NCBI GenBank assembly: GCA_019359275.1 | Contig: JAHHHP010000033.1 | Location: 1-56,927 of the forward strand | Reading direction: 5' to 3' | DNA: 56,927 nucleotides | DNA from: Myxacorys chilensis ATA2-1-KO14 | GTDB taxonomy: Bacteria; Cyanobacteriota; Cyanobacteriia; Leptolyngbyales; Leptolyngbyaceae | Shown here: piece by piece, positions 35,590-44,666 of the stretch | Position numbering within the stretch: position 1 is the stretch's first letter | Layout: each line of letters starts with the position of its first letter | The notes under the pieces: generated by a model | Seen by the model: the letters and a program-made list of their open reading frames with translations, nothing else | Told to the model about the DNA's origin: nothing | Database searches by the model: none | Position numbers and translations under genes: made by a program

Positions 35590-35973
35590 CTAAGAATTGG
35601 GCAGCGTAAACGTCACTGTTTCACTAGTGATGACTTTGTGTGTGGGGTCGGCTAGTTCGATCAATACTTTATGCGGACCCGATTCCAAACCGACCAGGAT
35701 AATCGTTTCGCCACTGGCATCGACAAAGTGCCACGGTGCATCATCGACAGTAATGTGAACATGACCGATACGCGGCGATACGTCGAGGGCACCTTTGCCA
35801 AACACGGGCAACACACGCAAGTTCTCCGTCCGGTACTGGATGAAAACACGACCCTGAGATAGTGGTTCGGGAAGCGGTGGATCGACAATCAGCTTGGGTG
35901 GCGCTTCGTTTGCGATCGCAATCAACGGTGATGGCCCGATAATATCCCTGGCGCTCAGGATGTGGTTGTTCAT
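35590..35973 (-). CDS. DUF6130 family protein
   Basis: 127 aa, soluble, beta-rich. Conserved runs are LIVDPPLPEPL, GRVFIQYRTENLRVLPVFG, RIGHVHITVDDAPWHF and LESGPHKVLIELADPTH. The His-rich strand pair (GHVHITVDD, APWHF) resembles a cupredoxin- or Ig-like fold with possible metal ligands. The name DUF6130 is from memory of the family and the function is unknown. It precedes the RclA-like gene by 13 bp and follows the peptidoglycan-binding gene by 32 bp, so it belongs to the same operon. Confidence 0.7.
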   Translation of the reverse strand: MNNHILSARDIIGPSPLIAIANEAPPKLIVDPPLPEPLSQGRVFIQYRTENLRVLPVFGKGALDVSPRIGHVHITVDDAPWHFVDASGETIILVGLESGPHKVLIELADPTHKVITSETVTFTLPNS

Positions 35974-36005
35974 TTCTATCTCCTTTATGTGAGAAGCGGG
36001 GCAAG

Positions 36006-36467
36006 TTACGACTTCCAGGGCAGCGGAGACCGATAGGAATTTTCAAACTGATCGATCGCCTCCCAAGTGCGAGGGTTGACCTGTCCAGTAACCGGAATTT
36101 TATACCGTTGCTGTAGATCTTTCACCGCAGATTCTGTGATCACCCCAAATACGCCATCCACAACTGCGCCACCTGGGTTTCCTAATCTGACTCCTGCGGC
36201 GTGTAAGAATCCGTCATCAGATAAAATTTGCTGCAATTGTGCAACGCTTCTGCCGCGATCGCCACGCCGCAGAGTGGGTAATGTGATATCGGTGTATGCG
36301 GTTGCGATAAGTATCGGCAATTGTTGATGTGGAGCAGTTGACGCGATCGCTGCATGGGTCAACGAAGCTCCACCCAACGCTGCAGTCAGTGCAGTAAATA
36401 GCATTGTTTTAGACAGCATAAAAGTCATTGAACCGTTTAGTGAAAATTGTCTCAAGTGTGTTGTCAT
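36006..36467 (-). CDS. Secreted peptidoglycan-binding (PG_binding_1) protein
   Basis: 153 aa. Signal peptide near the N-terminus (MLFTALTAALGGASLTHAAIA), possibly initiated at a later Met than the first. The mature part is one peptidoglycan-binding domain: PTLRRGDRGRSVAQLQQIL, VDGVFGVITESAVKDLQQRYKIPVTGQVNPRTWEAI. No catalytic domain is attached. It probably anchors to the wall in the periplasm. First gene of the PG-binding, DUF6130, flavoprotein, DUF302 unit. Confidence 0.85.
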   Translation of the reverse strand: MTTHLRQFSLNGSMTFMLSKTMLFTALTAALGGASLTHAAIASTAPHQQLPILIATAYTDITLPTLRRGDRGRSVAQLQQILSDDGFLHAAGVRLGNPGGAVVDGVFGVITESAVKDLQQRYKIPVTGQVNPRTWEAIDQFENSYRSPLPWKS

Positions 36468-36629
36468 GGTTTCTTTTTTGATGGAACATCTTTGTTTGTA
36501 GATTTCATGCCTGTGTCAATTCAGATTTTGCATCTTTCCCGACAACCCGCTCGCAGATGAATTGCGGGCAGTTGACGCCTGTAAGATCTCAGTTAAATAA
36601 AGTTGAGGGAAGGGAGAAGACGCAAGGAT

Positions 36630-36680
36630 TTTGGTTATTTTCTAGCTCTTCGCGTCCCCGTGTCCCTCTTCCCCCTTTCC
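36630..36680. repeat. C/T-rich GTCCC-type low-complexity tract
   Basis: The gap 36468-36685 holds no gene. Near 36647-36675 runs CGCGTCCCCGTGTCCCTC-type sequence. Similar tracts occur inside genes near 313-340, 2880-2945 and 54660-54690, where they encode charged inserts. Looks like a dispersed heptamer-like repeat common in filamentous cyanobacteria. Confidence 0.45.
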
Positions 36681-36685
36681 ACGTC

Positions 36686-37681
36686 CTATTGCAGATGCTT
36701 CTTCAATTCAGCCGCTGCTTGAACAAACAGAGAACGGACTTGTGGCAGCTCAGCTAAAGCATTAAGTAGTCCGAAGTCATGAATCATGCCGTTGTACTGC
36801 ACCGTTGTTACCTCTACTCCGGCTGCATCGAGCTTGCGTCCATAAGCTGTGCCTTCATCATGCAAAATATCGCTCTCTGCAACCTGAATTAACGCTGGAG
36901 GCAAACCTTTTAGTTGCTCAACCGTCGCCTGTAGGGGAGAAGCATAAATGTCTTTGCGCTTTTCTGGATCGGCGATATACATGTCATACATCCACTTCAT
37001 CGTGGGTGCGGTTAAGTACCGTTTGTCGCCGAATTGGTGGTAAGAGTTCGTTTCAAAATCGGCATCGACGATCGGCCACATCATGATGTGCAGCTTGATG
37101 TGTGGTCCTCCTTTATCTTTCGCCTGCAAAGCAGTGACTGCTGTCATATTGCCGCCGACACTGTTGCCGACGACTGCCAGATTTTTGCCATCCACACCAA
37201 TCTCTTCACCATGCTCGGCAACCCATTTGGTAGCAGCATAAATCTCATTGATTGCCTGTGGATAGGGAGCATCTGGAGTGCGAGTGTAGTTGACAAAGAC
37301 CCCTGCAAACCCTGAAAGCACAACCAGATCACGCACCATGCGCTTGTGGGTTGGGTAATCGCCCAGTATCCATCCGCCGCCATGAATAAAGATGAAAACA
37401 GGCAATGTACCTTTGACTCCTTCCGGTCGCACGATGTTGAGCGTAATCGAATAACCGTCAGCAGTAATCATCTTCTCAGACTCTTCAATGCCCGAAAGGT
37501 CTACTGGAACAGAAACTTGTGCGTCTACAAGAACTTGACGTGCTTCGAGTGGAGGTAATGTTTCTAGAGGTACACCACCTGAATTCAACACTTTCAAGAA
37601 TTCCTTCACTTCCCTGGAAAGACGCGGATCATCTGCAACTTCCAAAATTTTTGCTGTTGGCGAATTCACTTGAGCAACCAT
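36686..37681 (-). CDS. Alpha/beta hydrolase, hormone-sensitive-lipase-type esterase
   Basis: 331 aa starting at the ATG at 37681 (AAGGAGAATGTC). The HGGG oxyanion motif is seen in FIHGGGWILGDYPTHKR, the nucleophile in GNSVGGN (GxSxG), the Asp in the ALIQVAESDILHDEG region and the His in GMIHDFGLLN. There is no signal peptide. It hydrolyses carboxyl esters, natural substrate unknown. It is separated from the next gene upstream by a MITE-like inverted-repeat element, so it is probably transcribed separately. Confidence 0.88.
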   Translation of the reverse strand: MVAQVNSPTAKILEVADDPRLSREVKEFLKVLNSGGVPLETLPPLEARQVLVDAQVSVPVDLSGIEESEKMITADGYSITLNIVRPEGVKGTLPVFIFIHGGGWILGDYPTHKRMVRDLVVLSGFAGVFVNYTRTPDAPYPQAINEIYAATKWVAEHGEEIGVDGKNLAVVGNSVGGNMTAVTALQAKDKGGPHIKLHIMMWPIVDADFETNSYHQFGDKRYLTAPTMKWMYDMYIADPEKRKDIYASPLQATVEQLKGLPPALIQVAESDILHDEGTAYGRKLDAAGVEVTTVQYNGMIHDFGLLNALAELPQVRSLFVQAAAELKKHLQ

Positions 37682-37725
37682 GACATTCTCCTTTGATAAG
37701 TAGTAAACAATCTGTTGAAATGACA

Positions 37726-37904
37726 CTGTTAACCCTCATTTGTTACTCTCGCTGAAGCGAACCCTGAAACTTAGCCCCAGTGCGAGTTTCCTATTTTGAC
37801 GGCTCGAAAGTGACAAAAGAGCAAAACGCAAGTGCAGCAGAGCTTTCAGCTTTTGCTCCTACCAAAGTGACAAATGAGGGGTTAAACGAATTGATTTAAC
37901 AGTG
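37726..37904. mobile_element. MITE-like element with terminal inverted repeats
   Basis: TTAACCCTCATTTGTTACT (37729-37747) is the near-exact reverse complement of AGTGACAAATGAGGGGTTAA (37866-37885), with one mismatch and one extra G. Around them CACTGTTAA (from 37724-37732) and TTAACAGTG (near 37896-37904) are also complementary. GAGCAAAA (37819-37826) and TTTTGCTC (37851-37858) form an inner stem. About 155-180 bp long and without ORF, in the 317-bp gap between the esterase and the flavoprotein. No transposase is present. Confidence 0.6.
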
Positions 37905-37998
37905 ATGCGTGATCAGCAGTGATTGTGGAATGGCAATCACTTTCTACTGACATCGTTGACCAGCCACAAATAGTTTTGGCTGGTGAAAAGGTTTCGAC

Positions 37999-39438
37999 CT
38001 AGCGGGTCGCTGCCTCGATCGGTTGTTTCCACACAGCAGCAGCGTAGAGCGAGTCCTCAAAATCGGGGGCGATATCACCTGCGATCCGTGCCTCATGCTG
38101 CGCCCAGTCCTCAAAGAACAAGTCTTGACTAATGCCCGATACGATCGCAGGTACGTCGCGGCGGATGCTCCGGATGTCCCCAATTGGCAAACCGAAGCTG
38201 ACGAAACCAGCCGGATTAAAGACGTGAATGTTTTTCAGATAAGGGGCAGTGCCAGGTACTTTTTCTAGGTATTCGTGGGCGCTACCAAGGTAAGGGTGCG
38301 CCCCCAAATCGTCGGCACGCAAGTCTTCTGGTGGCTCGTAGCGATCGCGCCAGAGAGCAATATGTTGGGCAAAGTCAGCTAGTTCGGGACGCTTTGTTGG
38401 GTCAACGAAGTAACCAGTGCCAGCGATCGCAAAATCAAATTCGAAAACATCATCATTCACCTGAGCGACAATGCGATCGCCCGTTTCCCGTGCCGATTTC
38501 CAAGATGCAGATAGGTGAATGTGAAAGTTCGGGAAGGCGATCGCTCGCTTAATCGCACTTGGTGGTGGCGTGGAGCCTGCTTGACGAAAGCGCCAAGCCT
38601 GGAACCAGCGGTCTGCATCGGGGAGTTGGGAATAGTTGTCGTAAGCACCAGGGTATTCCCGTACTGGAATGACTGATAGAGATGCGATCGCAGACCGCCG
38701 TGAAAACAAGTGGACTGCCTTAGCTCCCGATTCCAGCGCCACTCCCGCTGCATCGAAAGCTGAAGCCGCCGCACCCATCACCGCCACAGTCTTACCGCGC
38801 AGTGATTCAAAATCGATGGCATCGCCAGTATGAGCGTACAGCGTGCGTGGTAAGTCAGCCAGTACTGGAGGGATAGATGGACCACCCGTGCCAGCCACGC
38901 CATTGGCGAAGATAATTTTTCGCGTCGTCTCTACCTGCGGGACACCGTTTACCTCAAGGTGGAGGCGGAAGAAACCTGCGGCTGGCTCAATCCGCACCAG
39001 GTTCGTCCGGTAACGAACCTGGATACCGAGGAAGTGCCGATACCAACTGAGATACTCAGCCCAAGACACTCGCCCAATGCGATCGATCGCCGCATAAGCT
39101 GCCGCACCGTGCCGCGCTTCGTACCAAGCTTGAAAGGACAATTCTGGGATACCCAGTTCTGGACCCGACAGATGTTTCGGTGTGCGGAGTGTTCTCATCC
39201 GCGCTCTCGTTAGCCACACGCCTGCATGAGCCTCGTCATCGGCTGCATCGATCGCCGTCACGCGACCGATTCCAGCACGCCGTAGCGCAAATACAAAGGT
39301 GCTACCGCTACCGCTACCACCGATTATCGTGACATTGTGATCGATGCCACGGCGATCGGGCACCCAGTTTTCGGGAGCGGGACCGAGCAAGCGTAGTGAC
39401 TCGCGGGCTGCAAAATCGGGATCGGTTGTTGTTGTCAT
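37999..39438 (-). CDS. FAD/NAD(P)-binding oxidoreductase (flavin monooxygenase-like)
   Basis: 479 aa from the ATG at 39438 (AAGGAGATCGAC); the upstream extension overlaps the next gene and is rejected. The N-terminal dinucleotide motif reads IIGGSGSGSTFVFAL, the second is VAVMGAAASAFDAAGVAL near residue 215, and AGTGYFVDP lies in the C-terminal half. The arrangement is that of the Pyr_redox_3/flavin-containing monooxygenase group, with a WLTRARMRTLRTPKHLSGPEL segment. Base composition is richer in G and C than in its neighbours, which hints at acquisition by transfer. The substrate is unknown. It is 73 bp downstream of a hydrolase, in a detoxification-like cluster. Confidence 0.82.
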   Translation of the reverse strand: MTTTTDPDFAARESLRLLGPAPENWVPDRRGIDHNVTIIGGSGSGSTFVFALRRAGIGRVTAIDAADDEAHAGVWLTRARMRTLRTPKHLSGPELGIPELSFQAWYEARHGAAAYAAIDRIGRVSWAEYLSWYRHFLGIQVRYRTNLVRIEPAAGFFRLHLEVNGVPQVETTRKIIFANGVAGTGGPSIPPVLADLPRTLYAHTGDAIDFESLRGKTVAVMGAAASAFDAAGVALESGAKAVHLFSRRSAIASLSVIPVREYPGAYDNYSQLPDADRWFQAWRFRQAGSTPPPSAIKRAIAFPNFHIHLSASWKSARETGDRIVAQVNDDVFEFDFAIAGTGYFVDPTKRPELADFAQHIALWRDRYEPPEDLRADDLGAHPYLGSAHEYLEKVPGTAPYLKNIHVFNPAGFVSFGLPIGDIRSIRRDVPAIVSGISQDLFFEDWAQHEARIAGDIAPDFEDSLYAAAVWKQPIEAATR

Positions 39439-39511
39439 GTCGATCTCCTTGAATCTCGTCTGGCAGAAACATTGTTGGATCTGCATTTGGTTGCCTTTGC
39501 TGTTCTCATGC

Positions 39512-40423
39512 TCAAGCGACTCGCACAGTTGACTCAAAGTGCATAGCACCCTTTAGCATGGGGTTCTCCGCAACGTGGGTGGTCAAAAAGCGGCGAATAT
39601 GGTCTGAGATCGCGTCCCCATCTTCTTCCAGGGCAAAGTGTCCGGTATCGAGTAAATGGAACTCAATATCTTTCAAGTCGCGCTGATAGGGATATGCACC
39701 TTCAGCAGGGAAAATGGTGTCGTTTTTGCCCCAAACAATCAAGGTTGGAGGTTGATATTGGCGGAAATACTCCTGCCATTGCGGATAAAGCGGTGGATTC
39801 GTGCCGTAGCTATACAGCAGCGCCAATTGAATCTCGCCGTTACCGGGGCGATCGAGGAAATGTTGATCCATCGTCCAGGTATCAGGGCTGATTGCTTCTA
39901 GATTGCGAACGCCGTTGGTATATTGCCACTTCGTTGCTTCCAGGGTGACAAGGTATTTGAGCTTTTCCGCATTCTCAGGCGATCGCTCCTGCCAGTATGC
40001 CTTGATCGGCTCCCAGAATTCGCGCAATCCTTCCTCGTAAGCATTACCATTTTGCACAATCAGACTTTGTACGCGCTCTGGATATTTAGCGGCAATCCGA
40101 TAGCCAACCGGAGCACCATAATCCATCATATAAAGGCTGTACTTTTTGAGATCGATCGCGGCAATGAATTTCTCCACAATCTCAGCCAGGTGATCAAACG
40201 TGTAGTCGAATTCATTCACGGTTGGCATCGAACTGCTGCCGTAGCCCGGATAGTCAGGTGCAACTAGATGGAATTGATCAGCAAGCGCAGAAATCAGATT
40301 GCGGAACATATGAGACGAAGTTGGGAAGCCATGCAGCAGTAAAATTGTTGGATTATCACGAGAACCTGCTTCGCGGTAAAAGATATCTAAACCATCGATC
40401 GAAACTGTACGATACGTAGTCAT
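39512..40423 (-). CDS. Alpha/beta hydrolase, epoxide-hydrolase/haloalkane-dehalogenase-like
   Basis: 303 aa. [13 protein letters not shown] (oxyanion HGFP motif), [12 protein letters not shown], nucleophile Asp in [13 protein letters not shown] (a GxDxG-like context, not Ser), acid in [10 protein letters not shown] and His in [14 protein letters not shown]. An Asp nucleophile separates it from esterases and points to epoxide hydrolase or dehalogenase chemistry. Soluble. AAGGAG lies before the ATG. It sits in a series of detoxification-type genes (MOSC, SDR, cupin, Dps-like) all on one strand. Confidence 0.88.
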   Translation of the reverse strand: MTTYRTVSIDGLDIFYREAGSRDNPTILLLHGFPTSSHMFRNLISALADQFHLVAPDYPGYGSSSMPTVNEFDYTFDHLAEIVEKFIAAIDLKKYSLYMMDYGAPVGYRIAAKYPERVQSLIVQNGNAYEEGLREFWEPIKAYWQERSPENAEKLKYLVTLEATKWQYTNGVRNLEAISPDTWTMDQHFLDRPGNGEIQLALLYSYGTNPPLYPQWQEYFRQYQPPTLIVWGKNDTIFPAEGAYPYQRDLKDIEFHLLDTGHFALEEDGDAISDHIRRFLTTHVAENPMLKGAMHFESTVRVA

Positions 40424-40475
40424 GATTTTGCTCCTTGTTAATGTTGAATAACACTGAAATGCAAACGTGTCTCAT

Positions 40476-41126
40476 CTATCTCACGTCTTGACGATGAATC
40501 TGCTCCTGAAAGTAATCGCGCCAACTTTCAGGTAACGCTTCCAATTGAGTAGCGCGATGAAGTAAAGCTAGATGGTTCTTCTCACGGGTATACAGTTGAG
40601 TGATGTCAGCAACCGTAATGTTGCTGCTATCTCGGCTCACCAACTCTAAAGTGTCTCCGGCTCCAACTTCGCCCTCTCGCAAAACCCGAAAGTAAAATCC
40701 AGTTCGACGACTGGCGAGAAATCGTTTCACCATATCGGGTCGCCCAAAGCGAATCCCCAGTTTGTAGCAAGGCAGGCGCGGTTGTGTCACCATTAGTTCC
40801 ACACTGCCGATTTGGAAGCGATCGCCAATGTTCAAGTCTTCTTCTTTAAATCCCGTAACTGTGAAGTTTTCACCAAAGATGCCTGGTGTTAGTTCTGTGT
40901 CAGGCAACTCACTGCGCCAGTAATCGTAATGCTCGAATGGATAGACATACACGGCTTTGTCTACTCCACCATGAACAGTGAGATCCGCTTGTCGATCGCC
41001 ATCTAAATTGAGTTCACGCACCATTACTTTCGCATTGACTGGTTCTTTGAAAATTCCAGTGCGAACGATTTTTCCTTTCCAGGTCACTTCACGCGGCAGT
41101 CCGACGTTGACAGAGATGAGTTGCAT
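40476..41126 (-). CDS. MOSC domain protein (YiiM-like)
   Basis: 216 aa. The MOSC domain shows VHGGVDKAVYVYPFEHYDYW, GIFGENFTV, and the conserved Cys in PRLPCYKLGIRFGRPDM, followed by GFYFRVLREGEVGAGD. YiiM-type proteins act on N-hydroxylated compounds using a molybdenum cofactor bound through the Cys, a detoxifying reductase activity. Whether this member does the same is inference. The C-terminal 3-alpha region (AVADITQLY-like VADITQLYTREKN) is present. It lies 19 bp after the SDR gene. Confidence 0.9.
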   Translation of the reverse strand: MQLISVNVGLPREVTWKGKIVRTGIFKEPVNAKVMVRELNLDGDRQADLTVHGGVDKAVYVYPFEHYDYWRSELPDTELTPGIFGENFTVTGFKEEDLNIGDRFQIGSVELMVTQPRLPCYKLGIRFGRPDMVKRFLASRRTGFYFRVLREGEVGAGDTLELVSRDSSNITVADITQLYTREKNHLALLHRATQLEALPESWRDYFQEQIHRQDVR

Positions 41127-41145
41127 GATTCACTCCTTTTAGACT

Positions 41146-41895
41146 CTAAATCTGCGCCATTCCACCATCAACAAATAGCTCGATGCCGTTCACAAAGCTG
41201 CTGTCTTCTGAAGCCAGAAAAACAACGGCTCTGGCAATCTCATCAGGTGTGCCGACTCGCCCTAATGGAATGGTGACAGCTTGGCTATCCACGAATTCTT
41301 GCACCTGCTCGTCATTGAGCCCCAGAAGATTGTAACCAGGGGTAGGCACGACACCAGGACTAATCGCATTCACCCGGATCTTGCGTTCTTTGAGGTCGAG
41401 TATCCAATTGCGGGCAAACGACCGCACGGCGGCTTTGGTGGCGCTGTAAACACTGAAGGCTGGCGTACCAACAGTAGAAGCAGTCGAGGCATTCAGGATA
41501 ATAGAAGCGTTCTCTGGCAACAGGGGCAGTGCCTTTTGTACGGTGAACAGCAAACCTTTGACATTAATGTTGAATATTTTGTCAAAGTGTTCTTCAGTGA
41601 TTGCTCCAAGTGGGGCAATTTCTCCAATACCAGCATTAGCGAAGACCACATCGAGATGTCCTTGTTCTTGCTTGATCTTGTCAAACACACGATCGAGGTC
41701 TTCTAACTTCGAGACATCACTTTGAATACCTGTGACGTTTTTACCAATGTTTTCTACAGCAGCATCTAATTCGGTTTGACGACGACCTGTGATGAAGACA
41801 TAGGCTCCCTCAGCCACAAACTGTTTAGCAGTGGCAAGACCGATACCGCTATTCCCACCCGTGACAAGCGCGATTTTTCCTTCTAGCTTTCTCAT
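41146..41895 (-). CDS. SDR family oxidoreductase
   Basis: 249 aa, classical type: [15 protein letters not shown] at residues 12-26, ANAGIGE, catalytic Ser in [10 protein letters not shown], Tyr/Lys in [15 protein letters not shown] and the C-terminal GIELFVDGG. All catalytic residues are present. It lies 29 bp after the cupin gene and 19 bp before MOSC, so it should be cotranscribed. Substrate not known. Confidence 0.9.
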   Translation of the reverse strand: MRKLEGKIALVTGGNSGIGLATAKQFVAEGAYVFITGRRQTELDAAVENIGKNVTGIQSDVSKLEDLDRVFDKIKQEQGHLDVVFANAGIGEIAPLGAITEEHFDKIFNINVKGLLFTVQKALPLLPENASIILNASTASTVGTPAFSVYSATKAAVRSFARNWILDLKERKIRVNAISPGVVPTPGYNLLGLNDEQVQEFVDSQAVTIPLGRVGTPDEIARAVVFLASEDSSFVNGIELFVDGGMAQI

Positions 41896-41924
41896 TTTGA
41901 TAAATCCTATGGTTGTTCTAATTT

Positions 41925-42356
41925 TTAAGGGAGATCTCCAGGTGCACCCAGAACTTCGTCGCCAATTTCGCTAGAGACGCGCATGAATAATTCCAGGTCA
42001 ACTTCCTCATTCTCGTTTAGCGTCCCTGTTGCTTCAATTAAGTCAGCAAAGCCACTAGGTGAAGCAACGACTAATGCACGCGATGGTTTGTCACCCAGTG
42101 TGGCGACCACATGGGGTGTGCCAGGAGAAATTAGAAAGCTTTCGCCAGGGGTTAGCACCACCTTGTTCTTACCCGCCCAGACTGTCAACTCCCCTTCTAG
42201 CACGTAGAGTTGTTCGGAATAGCGCGTGTGGCGGTGGGGTGGGGTCTGCGTACCAGGAGGGGAATAGCCCTCAATCAGGTCGTATTTACCGTCAGTCGTA
42301 GTGCGATCGGCAAGAATGGTAAGACGAGTGCCCAAAAGCCAGAAAGATTGTGTCAT
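41925..42356 (-). CDS. Cupin domain protein
   Basis: 143 aa from the ATG at 42356 (AGGAG seven bases upstream). One cupin barrel: [23 protein letters not shown] contains the metal-binding HxH...E pattern of motif 1, and [10 protein letters not shown] is motif 2 with the last His. Probably binds a divalent metal. Similar to quercetin-dioxygenase-like cupins. Reaction unknown. 40 bp before it lies the Dps-like gene on the same strand. Confidence 0.87.
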   Translation of the reverse strand: MTQSFWLLGTRLTILADRTTTDGKYDLIEGYSPPGTQTPPHRHTRYSEQLYVLEGELTVWAGKNKVVLTPGESFLISPGTPHVVATLGDKPSRALVVASPSGFADLIEATGTLNENEEVDLELFMRVSSEIGDEVLGAPGDLP

Positions 42357-42396
42357 GCATTTACTCCTGTTGATAAGAGTTCCTGAATAATCCAAG

Positions 42397-42987
42397 CTAG
42401 CTGTGTACCAGCGGTGTATCTACTAAATGTTCTGCTAGAAACCAAACCTGTAGCTCATTCACTCGCAACGCTTGACTCACCAGCAAATCGTTGGTACTGC
42501 TATCTTGATTTGCTGCTGTTTTGTCGATCGCCCCTCTCAATTCCCCGATAATCAACTCGTGTGCTTCCAGCAACCGCGATAGCATCACGGGTACTTCTTC
42601 AACGCCGTTAGGAGGACGCCTAATCTTAGTGACTTCTGCCACATGACGTGGGTCAGCAATTGCTACACCTCCGAGCGTTTGCACCCGTTCACCCAGAGCA
42701 TCAATTAATTCGATTTGTTCACTAGCATGTTTGTCGAGCAACAAATGTAGTTGATAGAACGTATGTCCACGCATCAACCAATGATGTTTCTTGTACAAGT
42801 GATAGAGAATGATTGTATCTGCCAGAATTTGATTGATCAACCTACAGCTTTCGCTGCGGACGCTAGAGTTGAGAACAATTGGCAGATCGCGCAGAGTACC
42901 GTACTGCTGAATTTCATACCCATGCTGATGCAGCAAAGGTTGACTGCGATCGACTTCAGTGATTTTGCCTGTATTTTGAGTGGGCAT
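42397..42987 (-). CDS. Dps-family DNA-protection/ferritin-like protein
   Basis: 196 aa from the ATG at 42987; the frame extension to 43044 overlaps the upstream hydrolase. Ferritin-like four-helix protein. The ferroxidase ligands typical of Dps are in HHWLMRGHTFYQLHLLLDKHASEQIELIDALGERV (His...His...Asp...Glu). Dps dodecamers oxidise Fe(II) with H2O2 and shield DNA. The N-terminal 45 residues are longer than in many members. It is placed between a cell-envelope hydrolase and a cupin in the operon behind DsbA1, which supports an oxidative stress function. Confidence 0.88.
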   Translation of the reverse strand: MPTQNTGKITEVDRSQPLLHQHGYEIQQYGTLRDLPIVLNSSVRSESCRLINQILADTIILYHLYKKHHWLMRGHTFYQLHLLLDKHASEQIELIDALGERVQTLGGVAIADPRHVAEVTKIRRPPNGVEEVPVMLSRLLEAHELIIGELRGAIDKTAANQDSSTNDLLVSQALRVNELQVWFLAEHLVDTPLVHS

Positions 42988-43015
42988 AATTAGATTTCCT
43001 TGTCCTTCTTTAGGG

Positions 43016-43828
43016 CTACTTCGCAGCAGTACTTGCTGCTTCAATTACTTTGGCAACCTCTCTTGGATGAGAGATAAAAGGAACATGGCTGGAGTTGACT
43101 TCGGTTGTCTTAGCACCGATTCGTTTAGCCATAAATCGCTGAAGTTCAGGATTGATAGCACGATCGCTTTGAGTCACGAGAAACCAGGAAGGAATCGTTT
43201 TCCAGGCGATGTCACTTAGTGTTTGCTCAAATGCTGCGCTGGCAATCGGCTTTTGGGTTGCTGCCATCACTCGCGCCTCAGCCTCCGATACGTCCTGAGC
43301 GAAAAAGTTGTGGAACTTCCCGCGATCGACAGAGAGAAAGTTTGCGGCATCTGACACGATCGCCGTGCTAATGGGAGGTGCTGCATACTTTTTATTCAAA
43401 TCGCTCGTCGTTTCACCCACATCTGGTGCAAAAGCGTTGACATAAACCAGAGCCTTCACCCGTGGATTGCCAGCCGCCGCACCGGTGATCACATTCCCAG
43501 CATAGGAATGCCCGACGACAACAACAGACCCTTTCTGATCCTCAATCACTCGCTTCGCCGTTGCGACATCATCAGGAAGCGAGGTGAGCGGAATCTGTGC
43601 AGCAGTCACTCTGTAGCCATCCTGCTCCAACAATGGAATGACGTGTTGCCAGGATGTACCGTCAGCATAAGCTCCATGAACGAGAACGATCGCAGGTTTA
43701 GAGTTAGACGCTCGCGGTAATTCTTGTGAAGTGCCTGATGTTGAGTAGATTGATACTCCAATGACAGCACTAAATGCAAACAGCCACAGCAACCATTTCC
43801 GAACTTTTTTCCATGAAAAAACCCTCAT
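43016..43828 (-). CDS. Alpha/beta hydrolase with N-terminal membrane anchor or signal peptide
   Basis: 270 aa from the ATG at 43828 (GAGGTGG upstream). Hydrophobic N-terminus (WLLWLFAFSAVIGVSIY), so exported or membrane-anchored. Catalytic core: VLVHGAYADGTSW, nucleophile in VVGHSYAGNVITG (GHSYAG), ALVYVNAFAPD, C-terminal acid and His in SDRAINPELQR and VNSSHVPFISHP. It belongs to the small esterase/EstC-like group often annotated as alpha/beta fold hydrolase. It follows DsbA1 by about 80 bp and its stop overlaps the Dps-like gene's upstream region, so it is in the same transcription unit. Confidence 0.87.
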   Translation of the reverse strand: MRVFSWKKVRKWLLWLFAFSAVIGVSIYSTSGTSQELPRASNSKPAIVLVHGAYADGTSWQHVIPLLEQDGYRVTAAQIPLTSLPDDVATAKRVIEDQKGSVVVVGHSYAGNVITGAAAGNPRVKALVYVNAFAPDVGETTSDLNKKYAAPPISTAIVSDAANFLSVDRGKFHNFFAQDVSEAEARVMAATQKPIASAAFEQTLSDIAWKTIPSWFLVTQSDRAINPELQRFMAKRIGAKTTEVNSSHVPFISHPREVAKVIEAASTAAK

Positions 43829-43907
43829 TGTAACCACCTCTATAGGTTGTTTGATTGTTGGAGTCTCCTCTTGGCAGCGTAGAAGTTATGAAAGACTCAT
43901 CAAGACC

Positions 43908-44465
43908 TTACTTACTTGCAGTGACAATGGCTGCCATTATTTGCCCAATCGTCCAATGATCGAGGTAGCGACTTCCATTGATAAACAAAGCGGGTGCAGC
44001 CTCGACTCCACTTTGCAGTCCACCTTTGATATCGGCATTGATGCGATCGACATACACTCCCCTAGATAAATCCCGTAAAAATTGAGAAATATCAAGTCCT
44101 AAACGATTGGCATACTCCACCAGATAGCCATTTCCTAGTTCTTGTTGATGAATGAACAGCATCTCGTGCATTTGCCAAAACTGTCCTTGAGTGGCTGCGG
44201 CTTCCGCCGCTTCCGCCGCACGTTGAGCATGAGGATGGATTTGCTCTTGGGGGAAATGACGGAAGATAAAACCCAAATTATTTTCTCTAGAAGAAGCACT
44301 TAACTGTTGTTGAGCAACTTTAATCAACCGATAAACATTTGCACTCCGAAAACATTCATAGTCTCCATACATTACGAGTACCACAACAGCACTTAACACA
44401 CCTTGAATATGGTCTTGCGTTGAAGGTGGGACAAATAAAGAACCATGATCGGGATCGTAAACCAT
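43908..44465 (-). CDS. DsbA-family thioredoxin-fold protein, monothiol (DsbA1)
   Basis: 185 aa from the ATG at 44465; a TTG at 44486 is possible because no ribosome site is strong. Thioredoxin fold with inserted helical domain. The active site reads YGDYECFRSANVY, so the CxxC is CxxS: TGT-TTT-CGG-AGT, with the second Cys replaced by Ser. The paralogue at 48121 keeps CPQC. The cis-Pro loop is AAPALFING, and FRHFPQEQIHPHA and GQFWQMHEMLF are typical. There is no signal peptide, so it is probably cytoplasmic. A monothiol site could favour glutathionylation-type or trapping chemistry. Promoter copy 4 lies directly upstream with a short leader. Confidence 0.85.
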   Translation of the reverse strand: MVYDPDHGSLFVPPSTQDHIQGVLSAVVVLVMYGDYECFRSANVYRLIKVAQQQLSASSRENNLGFIFRHFPQEQIHPHAQRAAEAAEAAATQGQFWQMHEMLFIHQQELGNGYLVEYANRLGLDISQFLRDLSRGVYVDRINADIKGGLQSGVEAAPALFINGSRYLDHWTIGQIMAAIVTASK

Positions 44466-44531
44466 TGTTCGGTTCGGGTAAAGCAAACTTAAACTTTATA
44501 GCTTAGTTGCTGTTCGTGTTTGCATGAGTTC

Positions 44532-44662
44532 AATATAGGAAATCGACTCTCATTTGTCGTCCACTTAGAGTTGACACTTTTGTATGGTCGAGGGATGGGT
44601 GAACCAGTCCATCTCACGATGGAGAGTTAGCTCCAACTCAAGTTGGTATTCAAACTAAAGTA
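44532..44662 (-). promoter_or_regulatory. Shared promoter/operator element, copy 4 (upstream of DsbA1)
   Basis: Minus strand: ACGACA (44555-44560), 17-bp spacer, TATATT (44532-44537). CAACTC seven bases upstream of the -35, ACAAAA, then GATGGA 30 bases before that. Distal palindrome CCAACTCAAGTTGG on the plus strand (44633-44646), arms CCAACT/AGTTGG. It starts 4 bases after the stop codon of the response regulator gene, about 40 bases of leader to DsbA1. Confidence 0.85.
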
Positions 44663-44666
44663 CAAC

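Noticed and set aside
36557..36757. 66-codon plus-strand frame
   Set aside because: Runs over a low-complexity tract and antisense into the esterase gene; no family match.
39439..39549. Longer N-terminus of the flavin oxidoreductase
   Set aside because: It overlaps the preceding hydrolase gene. The ATG at 39438 has a strong ribosome site and suits the domain start.
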